From contig JAAWNQ010000002.1 of the NCBI GenBank assembly GCA_022799035.1, positions 1 to 64,000 of the forward strand: 64,000 nt of DNA. Direction: 5' to 3'. The notes beneath the pieces were generated by a model that was not told where the DNA came from, ran no database searches, and saw nothing but the letters and a program-made list of their open reading frames with translations. Positions 47,566 through 56,276 of this stretch are shown here, piece after piece. Origin of the DNA: Oscillospiraceae bacterium. Its GTDB lineage: Bacteria; Bacillota; Clostridia; Oscillospirales; Oscillospiraceae. A program made the position numbers and the translations under genes. Position 1 is the first letter of the stretch; every line of letters starts with the position of its first letter.

Positions 47566-47596
47566 TTGACAGTAAAGCCCCTTTATCCTTTACACT
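47566..47596 (+). promoter_or_regulatory. Possible promoter of the secreted flavoprotein gene
   Basis: A perfect TTGACA (47566-47571) is followed by TACACT (47591-47596) at 19 bp, longer than ideal. TTACAC at 18 bp is an alternative -10 box. Confidence 0.45.
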
Positions 47597-47651
47597 TTTT
47601 TACAGGGCTCACGCCCAAAATCAAATCAAAAATGAAAGAGAGATGGTACGT

Positions 47652-49964
47652 ATGAAGAAACGGCTTCTGTCCCTGACCCTGGCCCTGGCCATCGTAACGG
47701 GATCGGTTGCCCTGGCAGCCGGTGTGGAGAAGACCATCACGGTCTCCCCCATGGCCCTGACCGTGGACGGTCAGGCCGTCACCCCCACCAAGTCCAACGG
47801 CGAGGCCGCCGAGGTCTTCGCCTACGACGGCGTCACCTACGCCCCCGTCCGCTACCTGTGCGACCTGCTGGGCATTGAGGTGGAGTGGGACAAGTCCAAC
47901 CCCAACACCACCAACCTGGTGGGGCTCTCCGACCCCCCCAAGGGCGGGAACTATCAGCCCGGCACCTATACCGCCGCCGCCCAGGGCTTCGGCGGTGAGG
48001 TCACCGTGGAGGTCACCGTCAGCGCCACCGCCATCACTGCTGTGAAGGCCTCCGGCGCCGGCGAGACCGCCGGCATCGGCAGCCGTGCCCTGGAGACCCT
48101 TCCCGATTCCTTCGTCCAGGCCAACAGCGCCGAGGTGGACAACGTCTCCGGCGCCACCTACACCAGTACCGCCCTGAAGGAGGCCCTCACCGCCGCCCTG
48201 GCCCAGGCCATGGGCCAGTCCACCGCCGGCGGCACCGTGGCCGACGGCCGCTACACCGTGAACATGATCGGCCACGAGGGCACCGTGGTGGTCTCCACCG
48301 TGTTCAAGGACGGCAAGATCCTCTCCGTCACCGTCCCCTCCAACAACGAGACCGTGGCCGTGGGCACCTACGCCGTGGAGCGGATCCCCGCCAGGATCGT
48401 GGAGAACCAGAGCATCAACGTGGAGGCCGTCTCCGGCGCCACCGTCACCTCCAACGTGATCAAGCAGGGCGTGGCCGAGGCCATCAAGCAGGCCGGTGGC
48501 AGCGTGGCCGACTTCAACAAGGAGATCAAGGCCCCCGTGAAGGAGCAGCAGGTGGAGGAGCACGTCCAGGTGGCCATCATGGGCGGTGGCACCGCCGGCC
48601 TGTTCACCGCCGCCCGCCTCCTGGAGGAGGGCGTGAAGGACATCATCATCTTTGAAAAGACCGACATCCCCGGCGGCTGTATGCCCCTGACCTACGGCGG
48701 CATCTTCAACACCGACTCCCAGGTCTACGCCAACTGGGCCATGGGCCGGGAGAAGGGCAGCACCCAGGGCGAGTGGGAAGCCCGCCGGGCCTCCCTGGCC
48801 AAGCGCATGGATCCCGAGGCCGTGGCCAAGGATCCCGAGCTGACCTGGCTCAAGCAGATGTACTACACCGCCGGCTGGATGACCGACTGGATGACCGAGA
48901 ACGGCGTAGGCATGATGACCCTGGGCGTGAAGCCCATGTACAACTACGCCTTCTTCGCCCCCGGCTGCTACTCCGGCGGCGCGGGCTTCGCCACCCAGTG
49001 GCTGGAGGACCGCATCACCTACCAGGGCGGCCGCATCATCTACGGCACCCCCGTCACCGACCTGATCCAGGATAACTCCGGCCGGATCACCGGCCTGGTG
49101 GCCGAGGGCCGGGACGGCACCACCTGGACCGTCCACGCCGACGCCGTGGTCCTGGCCGCCGGCTCCTTCGCCAAGGACGACGAGCTGGTCGCCAAGTACT
49201 TCCCCGAGATGGCGGGCAAATACCTCAACGCCCCCGCCTCCCTCACCGGCGACGGCCTGAAGCTGGGCATGAAGTACGGCGCGGGTATCGAGGATATGGG
49301 CTCCTACGTCCCCGGCTTCCTGGCCACCTACGACAGCCACTTCGAGCTGGCTTTCATGCACTACACCACCCCCGGCATCATCGTCAACATCAACGGCGAC
49401 CAGTTCGGCAACATCACCGCCGACAACCACGGCACCATGTCCCGGGCCAAGGCCGACCCCGCCAACGGCGACACCTTCTACTTCATCTTCGATGACGCCG
49501 GCGCCGCCCAGACCCGGAACTACGACGACTACCTGATGGATACCTACGAGGGCATCTTCGAGAAGGGGGAGGCCATCCGCTACGACAGCCTGGAGGAGGC
49601 CTCCGCCAAGCTGAACCTGCCCAACCTGGCCTCCACCATCGCCACCAACAACGCCCTGGCCCTCCAGGGCCCTGACGCCGCCGACGCCTGGGGCCGGAAG
49701 AGCCTGCCCTACATCGACACCAAGACCGGCGTCTGGGCCGTCCGGGTGGATCCCAACTACTATCTGCCCACCGGCGGCCTGTGCATCGACCACGATACCC
49801 ACGTCCTCACCCAGGAGGGCAAGGTCATCCCCGGCCTCTACGCCGCGGGCGACGTGGTGGGCTCCATCGAGCAGAAGCAGGGCAAGAACTACGGTGCGGG
49901 CTTCGTGGCCGCCATGTCCTTCGGCGCCATCTCCGCCCAGACCATCGCCGCCGAGATTAAGTGA
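47652..49964 (+). CDS. Secreted FMN/FAD-dependent reductase (flavocytochrome-c-like flavoprotein)
   Basis: This 770-aa protein starts with a signal peptide (MKKRLLSLTLALAIVTG, cleavage after ALAAG). Residues about 26-90 resemble a copper-amine-oxidase N-terminal-like domain. Two FMN_bind domains follow, with covalent-flavin sites SGATYTS (166-172) and SGATVTS (261-267). From about residue 305 a FAD_binding_2 / fumarate-reductase-type domain begins with VAIMGGGTAGLF and ends with PGLYAAGDVVGSIEQKQGKN. It should reduce an organic acceptor outside the membrane. The end segment differs from true fumarate reductases, so the substrate is open. GAGAG lies 9 bp before the ATG at 47652; 47643 is the alternative. 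Codon use is strongly biased, suggesting high expression. Confidence 0.88.
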   Translation: MKKRLLSLTLALAIVTGSVALAAGVEKTITVSPMALTVDGQAVTPTKSNGEAAEVFAYDGVTYAPVRYLCDLLGIEVEWDKSNPNTTNLVGLSDPPKGGNYQPGTYTAAAQGFGGEVTVEVTVSATAITAVKASGAGETAGIGSRALETLPDSFVQANSAEVDNVSGATYTSTALKEALTAALAQAMGQSTAGGTVADGRYTVNMIGHEGTVVVSTVFKDGKILSVTVPSNNETVAVGTYAVERIPARIVENQSINVEAVSGATVTSNVIKQGVAEAIKQAGGSVADFNKEIKAPVKEQQVEEHVQVAIMGGGTAGLFTAARLLEEGVKDIIIFEKTDIPGGCMPLTYGGIFNTDSQVYANWAMGREKGSTQGEWEARRASLAKRMDPEAVAKDPELTWLKQMYYTAGWMTDWMTENGVGMMTLGVKPMYNYAFFAPGCYSGGAGFATQWLEDRITYQGGRIIYGTPVTDLIQDNSGRITGLVAEGRDGTTWTVHADAVVLAAGSFAKDDELVAKYFPEMAGKYLNAPASLTGDGLKLGMKYGAGIEDMGSYVPGFLATYDSHFELAFMHYTTPGIIVNINGDQFGNITADNHGTMSRAKADPANGDTFYFIFDDAGAAQTRNYDDYLMDTYEGIFEKGEAIRYDSLEEASAKLNLPNLASTIATNNALALQGPDAADAWGRKSLPYIDTKTGVWAVRVDPNYYLPTGGLCIDHDTHVLTQEGKVIPGLYAAGDVVGSIEQKQGKNYGAGFVAAMSFGAISAQTIAAEIK

Positions 49965-49990
49965 TCTCCCCCATTCCAAGATAGGAAAAG

Positions 49991-50018
49991 AGAGCCGGCC
50001 ATATCTATGGCCGGCTCT
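49991..50018. terminator. Bidirectional terminator
   Basis: AGAGCCGGCCATA pairs with TATGGCCGGCTCT between the flavoprotein and the convergent MerR gene. Confidence 0.9.
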
Positions 50019-50022
50019 CCTT

Positions 50023-50823
50023 TTATTCCTCCACAGGAGCGTGGATCCGTACGATGTGGAGCATCCTCCCGTCGGACTCGGTATAGCTGAAATTGGGGAT
50101 CAGGTGGAGATCCCTCTGATACCGCAGCCCCTCCCTTTCGGCAAATTCCCGGAACTTAGGCTCCAGGCCCAGAAAGAACTCCGGCTCCTGCCGGTATATT
50201 GTGACCATCTCCACCGCCCGGCAGGCGGGCAGCTCCACGATATTCTCCGTCACCGGGAACCCGCTGGCCCTGGCCCCCTCCACATCCACCGTCAGCCCGA
50301 TCCGCCGTGGGGTCTGGAGGGAGATATCCTCCCACCGCAATGTCTCCAGCCCTAAGGCCGGATACATCCTCCCGTACCAGCGGATGATGTCCTCCCGGAT
50401 CCCCTTGTCGTTGACCAGCATCTCCACATTGTCAAAATAGAAGGCGTAGCGGACGGGCAGCTCCACCAGGAAGGGCCTGTCGTAGTTTCCCCTCTCCCTC
50501 AAAAAGGCCGTATCCTCCCGCAGCTTCTCCAGCAGCGCCGTCTGATACCGCAGCTCCTCCTCCTTGACCCGGATACTCTCCTCCAGCTTGTCAAACAGCC
50601 GCTCCCCGCTGTAATCGGTCATCAGGGCGGAGATCTCCTTCAGGGAAAAGCCGATGTTCTGCATCCGCCGGATCACCGCCATATTCTGCAGCTGCCGCTT
50701 TTCATAAAAGCGGTATCCGTTCTCCTCCCGCCGGGAGGGCATCACCCCCGAGCGCTCATAATACCGCAGGGTCTCCTTGGTCAGCCCGAAGGCTTTCGCC
50801 ACCTTTCCAATGGGATACTGCAT
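50023..50823 (-). CDS. MerR-family transcription regulator with effector-binding domain
   Basis: This 266-aa protein has an N-terminal MerR winged helix-turn-helix (MQYPIGKVAKAFGLTKETLRYYE, then ENGYRFYEKRQLQNM), a dimerisation coiled coil (residues about 80-110) and a C-terminal half that looks like a GyrI-type effector-binding domain. It lacks the Cys pattern of metal sensors, so an organic ligand is more likely. It converges with the flavoprotein gene and has its own promoter. Confidence 0.87.
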   Translation of the reverse strand: MQYPIGKVAKAFGLTKETLRYYERSGVMPSRREENGYRFYEKRQLQNMAVIRRMQNIGFSLKEISALMTDYSGERLFDKLEESIRVKEEELRYQTALLEKLREDTAFLRERGNYDRPFLVELPVRYAFYFDNVEMLVNDKGIREDIIRWYGRMYPALGLETLRWEDISLQTPRRIGLTVDVEGARASGFPVTENIVELPACRAVEMVTIYRQEPEFFLGLEPKFREFAEREGLRYQRDLHLIPNFSYTESDGRMLHIVRIHAPVEE

Positions 50824-50856
50824 AGGGCTTCCCCTCCCCCTCTGTCTTTTTCCGTT

Positions 50857-50885
50857 AGGATAGCATTCCGCCGCCTCAATGTCAA
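50857..50885 (-). promoter_or_regulatory. Promoter of the MerR gene
   Basis: A perfect TTGACA (50880-50885) and TATCCT (50857-50862) on the minus strand are 17 bp apart. Confidence 0.8.
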
Positions 50886-50916
50886 CAAAGTAACAGAATT
50901 TCCCGCCTTTTATGGA

Positions 50917-50945
50917 TTGACAAACGGCTGGGAAGATAGTATCAT
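50917..50945 (+). promoter_or_regulatory. Promoter of the ilvBN T-box operon
   Basis: A perfect TTGACA (50917-50922) and TATCAT (50940-50945) are 17 bp apart, directly ahead of the T-box leader. Confidence 0.85.
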
Positions 50946-50951
50946 AAAAAC

Positions 50952-51205
50952 CAATAATCCAAACGCCATGACCGGGCCAGTAGGCCCGCCCCGCAAGCCG
51001 AGAGAGGAAGCGGCCGGTGTAAGCTTCCGTGAGGGGCGGTGTTTGAACGTCACCCGCGAGCGGCCCGCTGAACGGCTTACAAGCCCGGTAGGCGGCGACG
51101 GCCTGCCCCCGTTACGGGCCAAAAGTGCGCGGGTCCTTCCGCGAATTTAGGTGGTACCACGGAGTAAACGGCTTCGTCCTATAGTAGGACGAAGCCGCTT
51201 TGTTT
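50952..51205 (+). ncRNA. T-box leader (Val) of the ilvB-ilvN operon
   Basis: This is a T-box leader with AGAGAGG in stem I (51001-51007), antiterminator core AGGTGGTACCACGG (51149-51162) and a terminator (stem CGGCTTCGTCCTA / TAGGACGAAGCCG, 51169-51197, then T-run). The triplet after GAAC is GTC (51049-51051), a Val codon at the position that aligns with TTC in the pheS T-box. Uncharged tRNA-Val should turn on valine synthesis. Confidence 0.92.
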
Positions 51206-51255
51206 TTTTCACGGCAACGCCCTTCCAAACCCCATTGAGCAAGGAGGCTGACAGT

Positions 51256-52965
51256 ATGAAAATGAAATGCGCCCAGATCATTATGGAGTGTCTGCTGGAG
51301 CAGGGGGTGGACACCGTCTTTGGCTACCCCGGCGGCACCATCCTCAACGTCTATGACGAGATGGAGCTCCACGGCTACAAGGACAAGATCCGCCATATCC
51401 TCACCGCCCACGAGCAGGGGGCCTCCCATGCCGCCGATGGCTACGCCCGCTCCACCGGCAAGGTGGGGGTCTGCTTCGCCACCTCCGGCCCCGGAGCCAC
51501 CAACCTTACCACCGGCATCGCCACCGCCTATATGGACTCCTCCCCCGTGGTTTTCATCACCTGCAACGTCAGCGAGAACCTCATCGGCAAGGACTCCTTC
51601 CAGGAGGTGGACATCACCGGTATCACCATGCCCATCACCAAATGCAACTACTTAGTGAAGGATCCCACCCAGCTTGCCGACATTATCCGGGAGGCCTTCG
51701 CCATCGCCCGCTCCGGCCGCCCCGGCCCTGTCCTCATCGACATCGCCAAGAACGTCACCGCCGCCGAGGTCAACTACGAATACCTCCCCGTGGAGCAGCA
51801 CGCCTCCCACGGCCGCCTGGGGGCCATGCTCCGCCGCTCCAGCCACGACCTGAAGACCCCCGAGCCCGACCTGGGGGACATCGCCAAGCTCCTGGGCATG
51901 ATCGAGGCCGCCCAAAAGCCCCTTATCCTGGTGGGAGGCGGCGTGATCCGCTCCAAGGGGGCGGTGCCCGAGTTCCGGAAATTCGTGGAGACCCTGAACG
52001 CCCCCGTGGCCTCCACCATCATGGGGGGCGGGGCCCTGCCCGGGAACCACCCCCTCTTCACCGGCATGATCGGGATGCACGGCTCCCACGCCTCCAACTA
52101 CGCCAGCGCGGAGTGCGATCTCCTCATCGCCGTGGGCTGCCGCTTCTCCGACCGGGTTGCCACCGATCCCTCCCTCTTCGCCCAGCAGGCCAAGGTGGTT
52201 CAGATCGACATTGACCGGGCGGAGATCGACAAGAACGTGAAGACCGACCACCACATCATCGGGGACGCCAGAAGGGTTCTCCAGCTCCTCAACGAGAAGC
52301 TGCCCTCCCACGACTACCCGGAGTGGAAACAGTGGGTCTTCTCCCACCCGGAGATCCCCCTTAAAAAGGACGATATCCTCCACCCCCACGAGATCCTGGA
52401 GACCATCCAGGACGTCACCCAAGGCCAGGCCATCATCGCCACCGACGTGGGCCAGCACCAGATGTGGTCGGCCCAGTACTACCACTTCTCCCGCCCCGGC
52501 CAGCTCATCACCTCCGGGGGCTTCGGCACCATGGGCTTCGGCGTGGGCGCCGCCATGGGCTCCAGCGTGGGCAACCCGGAGGTTCCCGTGGTGGCCTGCG
52601 TGGGGGACGGCGGCTTCCGTATGAACTGCAACGAGCTTGCCACCCTCCAGCACTACAATATCCCCGTGATCGTGGTCGTCTTCAATAACCATACCCTGGG
52701 CATGGTTCGCCAGTGGCAGCACCTCATCTACGGGGAGCGATACGCCCAGACCGACCTGGACCGTGGCCCCGACTTTGTGAAGCTGGCCCAGGCCTACGGC
52801 ATCCCCGGGGGCCGGGCGGCCCACCAGGAGGAGTTCGAGGCGGAGCTTCGCAAGGCGGTGGAGAGCAAAGGCCCCTATGTCATTGAGTGCCTCATCGACA
52901 AGGACGCCATGGTCCACCCCATGATCCCCGCCGGGGCTCCCGTCACCCAATTTCTGCTGGATTAA
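51256..52965 (+). CDS. ilvB: Acetolactate synthase large subunit
   Basis: This 569-aa TPP enzyme makes acetolactate or acetohydroxybutyrate for Val, Leu and Ile. Marks: FGYPGGTILNVYDEME, HEQGASHAADGYAR, SGPGATNLTTGIATAYMDS, and the TPP/Mg site VGDGGFRMNCNELATLQHYN ending in VVFNN. The ATG at 51256 follows a perfect AAGGAGG. ilvN starts 13 bp after its stop. Confidence 0.97.
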   Translation: MKMKCAQIIMECLLEQGVDTVFGYPGGTILNVYDEMELHGYKDKIRHILTAHEQGASHAADGYARSTGKVGVCFATSGPGATNLTTGIATAYMDSSPVVFITCNVSENLIGKDSFQEVDITGITMPITKCNYLVKDPTQLADIIREAFAIARSGRPGPVLIDIAKNVTAAEVNYEYLPVEQHASHGRLGAMLRRSSHDLKTPEPDLGDIAKLLGMIEAAQKPLILVGGGVIRSKGAVPEFRKFVETLNAPVASTIMGGGALPGNHPLFTGMIGMHGSHASNYASAECDLLIAVGCRFSDRVATDPSLFAQQAKVVQIDIDRAEIDKNVKTDHHIIGDARRVLQLLNEKLPSHDYPEWKQWVFSHPEIPLKKDDILHPHEILETIQDVTQGQAIIATDVGQHQMWSAQYYHFSRPGQLITSGGFGTMGFGVGAAMGSSVGNPEVPVVACVGDGGFRMNCNELATLQHYNIPVIVVVFNNHTLGMVRQWQHLIYGERYAQTDLDRGPDFVKLAQAYGIPGGRAAHQEEFEAELRKAVESKGPYVIECLIDKDAMVHPMIPAGAPVTQFLLD

Positions 52966-52978
52966 GGAGGGGAAGGAA

Positions 52979-53533
52979 ATGAAAAACGAATATACCCGCC
53001 ACACCCTGTCCGTCCTGGTGGAAAACTCCTCCGGCGTCCTCTCCCAGGTCTCCCGTCTCTTCTCCCGGAAGGGCTACAACATTGAGTCCCTGGCCGTGGG
53101 CACCACCGACGACCCCGCCGAGAGCCGCATCACCATCGAGGTCATGGGGGATGCCGCCATGATGGAGCAGCTCATGAACCAGCTGCGGAAGCTCTTCCCC
53201 GTCCACTCGGTGCAGGAGCTTCTCCCTGAACGCTCCATCCGCCGGGAGCTGGTAATGTTCAAGGTGAAGGCCGAGACCTCGGACGTGCGCAACGAGATCA
53301 TCCAGATTGCCAACATCTTCCGCTCCTCCATCATCGACGTGTCGGTGAAGTCCCTCACTCTGGCCCTCATCGGGGACGAGACCAAGGCCGCCGCCATGCA
53401 GGATCTCCTGGAGTCCTTCGGCATCCTGGAGCTGGTCCGCACCGGCATGGTAGCCCTGGAGCGGGGCGCATACACCATCAGCGACGAGAGCAAGGAAAAC
53501 ACCGAGTTCAACCTGGGCAAATCCACCCTGTAA
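52979..53533 (+). CDS. ilvN: Acetolactate synthase small (regulatory) subunit
   Basis: This 184-aa subunit has an N-terminal ACT domain (HTLSVLVENSSGVLSQVSRL, then RKGYNIESLAVG) that binds valine for feedback control, and the second conserved half (RRELVMFKVKAETSDVRNEI; LVRTGMVALERG). GGAAGG precedes the ATG. It is in one transcript with ilvB. Confidence 0.96.
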   Translation: MKNEYTRHTLSVLVENSSGVLSQVSRLFSRKGYNIESLAVGTTDDPAESRITIEVMGDAAMMEQLMNQLRKLFPVHSVQELLPERSIRRELVMFKVKAETSDVRNEIIQIANIFRSSIIDVSVKSLTLALIGDETKAAAMQDLLESFGILELVRTGMVALERGAYTISDESKENTEFNLGKSTL

Positions 53534-53605
53534 GGGGCAAAACCCCACAGAGCCTTCTGTGTTTATCATATATCATCATTTTCCTTTGAAAGGGGGAGGT
53601 CAGTT

Positions 53606-53659
53606 ATGAAACTGTACACGTCACGTCCGTCAACCGATCGGAGGGTGACTATGTGTTGA
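53606..53659 (+). CDS. Possible 17-aa leader peptide
   Basis: A short frame reads MKLYTSRPSTDRRVTMC and stops. GGGGGAGG lies 6 bp before the ATG, which is unusually good for a chance frame. The hairpin GGAGGGT / ACCCTCC (53640-53666) overlaps its end and stop. It precedes the GNAT gene by 25 bp. It may be a leader peptide or chance; no amino-acid run points to a specific control. Confidence 0.35.
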   Translation: MKLYTSRPSTDRRVTMC

Positions 53660-53684
53660 CCCTCCCCACATTTAAGGAGGAAAC

Positions 53685-54137
53685 ATGGATCACATTGCCC
53701 TGCAAAAAGTGGACGAGTCAAATTTTATCCCCTGCTTCAACCTGGAACTGAACGACTGGCAGGAGGAGTTCGTATCCCATCCCATCAGGAGCCTGGCCCA
53801 GGCGTATGTCTACTATAGCCAATGTACCCCCTTCGCCGTTTTCAGCGGCGGTGAGGTGGTGGGCTATCTCATGGTCATCTATGACTACGACGAGGAGACC
53901 TACAACATCTGGCACCTGATGATCGACCGGCGGCGCCAGGGAAAAGGCTTTGGGCGGGCCGCTATGGAGCTGGCGCTGGAGTACATCCGCACAAAGCCCT
54001 TCGGCGCCTCTGACCGCGTCCTGCTGACAGTCAGCCCGGAGAATACCGCCGCCTGTGCCCTCTACCGGTCCCTGGGCTTCACCCAGACCGGACGCTCCGA
54101 CGAGGACGAGGTGGAGTTGGGTCTGACCCTCAGCTGA
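53685..54137 (+). CDS. GNAT-family N-acetyltransferase
   Basis: This 150-aa protein is a GNAT related to spermidine/polyamine-type acetyltransferases: ALQKVDESNFIPCFNLEL, YLMVIYDYDEETYNIWHLMI, the acetyl-CoA loop RRRQGKGFGRAAME and ENTAACALYRSLGFTQTG. AAGGAGG precedes the ATG. It lies between ilvN and ilvC, where a GNAT is not expected by pathway logic. Confidence 0.88.
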   Translation: MDHIALQKVDESNFIPCFNLELNDWQEEFVSHPIRSLAQAYVYYSQCTPFAVFSGGEVVGYLMVIYDYDEETYNIWHLMIDRRRQGKGFGRAAMELALEYIRTKPFGASDRVLLTVSPENTAACALYRSLGFTQTGRSDEDEVELGLTLS

Positions 54138-54290
54138 CGCCCCCCTTTTTCCAGATTGTATCACACTTTACATTCTTTTGCCCCAAATACTGATATTCTG
54201 GTGAAAAACCTGGTTACACAGCGGAAACAAAAATAACAGTTCCATTACAATCGCCGTTCAGCGGCAAAAAAACCGAAGGAGTGTTTTAAA

Positions 54291-55310
54291 ATGGCCAAAA
54301 TGTATTACGAAAAGGACTGCGACATTTCCTATCTGGACGGCAAGAAGATCTCCATCATCGGCTACGGCTCCCAGGGCCACGCTCACGCCCTGAACCTGAA
54401 GGATTCGGGCTGCGACGTATGCGTCGGCCTGCGGGAGGGCTCCAAGCGCTGGGCCGAGGCGGAAAAGGCCGGACTCCGGGTCAAGACCGTGGCCGAGGCC
54501 GCCAAGTGGGGCGACATCGTGATGATGCTCATCAACGATGAAGTCCAGGCCGACGTTTATAGGAAGGACATCGCCCCCTATATGACTGAGGGCAAGGCCT
54601 TGGCCTTCGCCCACGGCTTCAATATCCGCTACCAACAGATCGTCCCTCCCGCCGGGGTGGACGTATTCATGGCCGCCCCCAAGGGCCCGGGCCACACCGT
54701 GCGCTCCACCTACGTGGGGGGCAAGGGGGTTCCCTGCCTGGTGGCGGTGGAGCAGAACGCCACGGGGAACGCCTACAAGATCGCCCTGGCCTACATCGCC
54801 GGCATCGGCGGCGCCCGGGCGGGAGTCATGGAGACCACCTTCCACGACGAGACCGAGACCGACCTCTTCGGTGAGCAGACCGTGCTGTGCGGCGGCGTGG
54901 TGGATCTGATGCGCTGCGGCTTCGAGGTACTGGTGGAGGCGGGCTATGAGCCGGAAAACGCCTATTTTGAGTGCATCCATGAGATGAAGCTCATCATCGA
55001 CCTGATCAACAAGGGCGGCGTGGCGGCTATGAACTACTCCATCTCCGACACTGCCGAGTTCGGCGAGTACGTCTCCGGCCCCCGTGTCCTCCCCGCCGAG
55101 GAGGTCAAGGCCAACATGCGAAAGGTCCTCTCCGATATCCAGGACGGCACCTTCGCCGGCCGGTGGATCGCCGAGAACAAGAATGGCCGCACCTTCTTCA
55201 ACTCCAAGCGGGCCCAGCTCAAGAAGCACCAGATGGAGATCGTGGGCGAGGAGCTTAGAAAGAACATGATCTGGGGTGGGGACACCGACCTGGATACCGC
55301 CTCCAACTAA
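54291..55310 (+). CDS. ilvC: Ketol-acid reductoisomerase
   Basis: This 339-aa class I enzyme converts acetolactate to dihydroxyisovalerate with NADPH. The nucleotide site is [15 protein letters not shown]; metal and substrate sites include [15 protein letters not shown] and [21 protein letters not shown] precedes the ATG. A 153-bp gap upstream holds AT-rich sequence but no promoter I am sure of. A terminator lies at 55403-55440. Confidence 0.97.
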   Translation: MAKMYYEKDCDISYLDGKKISIIGYGSQGHAHALNLKDSGCDVCVGLREGSKRWAEAEKAGLRVKTVAEAAKWGDIVMMLINDEVQADVYRKDIAPYMTEGKALAFAHGFNIRYQQIVPPAGVDVFMAAPKGPGHTVRSTYVGGKGVPCLVAVEQNATGNAYKIALAYIAGIGGARAGVMETTFHDETETDLFGEQTVLCGGVVDLMRCGFEVLVEAGYEPENAYFECIHEMKLIIDLINKGGVAAMNYSISDTAEFGEYVSGPRVLPAEEVKANMRKVLSDIQDGTFAGRWIAENKNGRTFFNSKRAQLKKHQMEIVGEELRKNMIWGGDTDLDTASN

Positions 55311-55402
55311 AAGCAAGGTTTATCTCTGGACTTTGTAGGAAAATATCAAAGCGACCTTGTAAAATAGAAAAACAGGAAAAGATAGTTTTGGCTTATAAAA
55401 TG

Positions 55403-55440
55403 CGAGAGAGGAACACAATTTGCGTTCCTCTCTCGTTGTT
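55403..55440 (+). terminator. Terminator behind ilvC
   Basis: CGAGAGAGGAAC pairs with GTTCCTCTCTCG, followed by TTGTTTTTA. Confidence 0.88.
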
Positions 55441-55476
55441 TTTATCTTATAAGAAAAAGGAGCTGTCTCTGTTGTA

Positions 55477-56097
55477 TCATTTTGTATACCGTGATATGAC
55501 CGGTGCACAATGTGAGACAACATCGATCACATGGTTTTGTGTGTAGATCCCATAGTGTGTCCACTTGTCTGGATAGAAGGAGCCATCCTCCAACTGTTGA
55601 GCATCCGTAATTTCATTCAAGCGGGAAAGAAGCTTTGATTTTTCAAAGGTAATAAGATACTTTCCACAGCGAATTTCTTGTGGATCAAACGAGCTAAAGG
55701 ATTCGTTTCTTATTTGGTAGATAATATAATCGTGGAAACATATCTCAAACAATCTGCGTTCATTTATCTCTATTGGCTGTGTATCAGCCAGAATTTCTTG
55801 AAGAACCTCTCGGGTAGCTTCATTCACTTCTTCAAAATCCGGGATGTTTCCGCCCTCCGCTCCAACCTCTGCCGCAGCGATCACAATGTGAAGTTCTTCT
55901 TGCAACCCATCTGACAGCGATATTAAAAAGGGTGCATGGTTACCAAGTAGCAGGTCAAGTTTTTCAAAAGCAAGCGCATCCATCTTACCACCGGTCCTTG
56001 TCATAAGATATAACTTACAAACCGTAACGCAATAATTCCTTGCCCATTCCGCCAAATCAACATTGGCCTCCTTCCCCCGGAAAGCAGGCGGTTCCAT
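55477..56097 (-). CDS. AT-rich gene of unknown function
   Basis: This 206-aa protein is not recognised. It is cytoplasmic by appearance, Glu- and Ile-rich, with CFHDYIIYQIRNESF and a C-terminal WTHYGIYTQNHVIDVVSH segment. It is much AT-richer than its neighbours, like the gene at 40221. The N-terminal start is uncertain: the first codons are GC-rich and lack a good ribosome site, so the true start may lie further in, for example at the second Met (MTRTGGKMD). It may be an acquired immunity-like gene; that is a guess from composition and size. Confidence 0.5.
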   Translation of the reverse strand: MEPPAFRGKEANVDLAEWARNYCVTVCKLYLMTRTGGKMDALAFEKLDLLLGNHAPFLISLSDGLQEELHIVIAAAEVGAEGGNIPDFEEVNEATREVLQEILADTQPIEINERRLFEICFHDYIIYQIRNESFSSFDPQEIRCGKYLITFEKSKLLSRLNEITDAQQLEDGSFYPDKWTHYGIYTQNHVIDVVSHCAPVISRYTK

Positions 56098-56146
56098 ACA
56101 ACACCAGAGGGTAGCAGGCTGACTGTTCTTGGGAAATCCGTCAGAT

Positions 56147-56170
56147 GGCGGCCATAAAGGCCGCCCCTAC
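56147..56170. repeat. REP-like palindrome
   Basis: GGCGGCC pairs with GGCCGCC around ATAAA, followed by CCTACGG. It matches the design of the palindromes at 26526-26657 and 60524-60547. Confidence 0.6.
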
Positions 56171-56175
56171 GGGAT

Positions 56176-56239
56176 GGGTCAGGGGTAGACCTTTGGCGGG
56201 CAGTGTGGGACTGTGGGGCAGGGGCAGATCCTTGGCCGC
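56176..56239. repeat. Imperfect direct repeat of about 25 bp
   Basis: GGGTCAGGGGTAGACCTTTG (56176) and GGGGCAGGGGCAGATCCTTG (56215) are two diverged copies in the otherwise empty 179 bp between genes. Confidence 0.4.
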
Positions 56240-56276
56240 CGGGGCGTCGTAATCTGCGGGGTGAGGGGTTTTCCTC

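Noticed and set aside
47583-49979. A long open frame antisense to the secreted flavoprotein
   Set aside because: Its Gly/Val-rich repeats mirror the GCC/ACC codon bias of the true gene; the sense frame has clear domains.
54138-54290. A T-box or attenuator ahead of ilvC
   Set aside because: No GGTGGTACC core or T-run hairpin was found; only AT-rich sequence and weak -10-like boxes.
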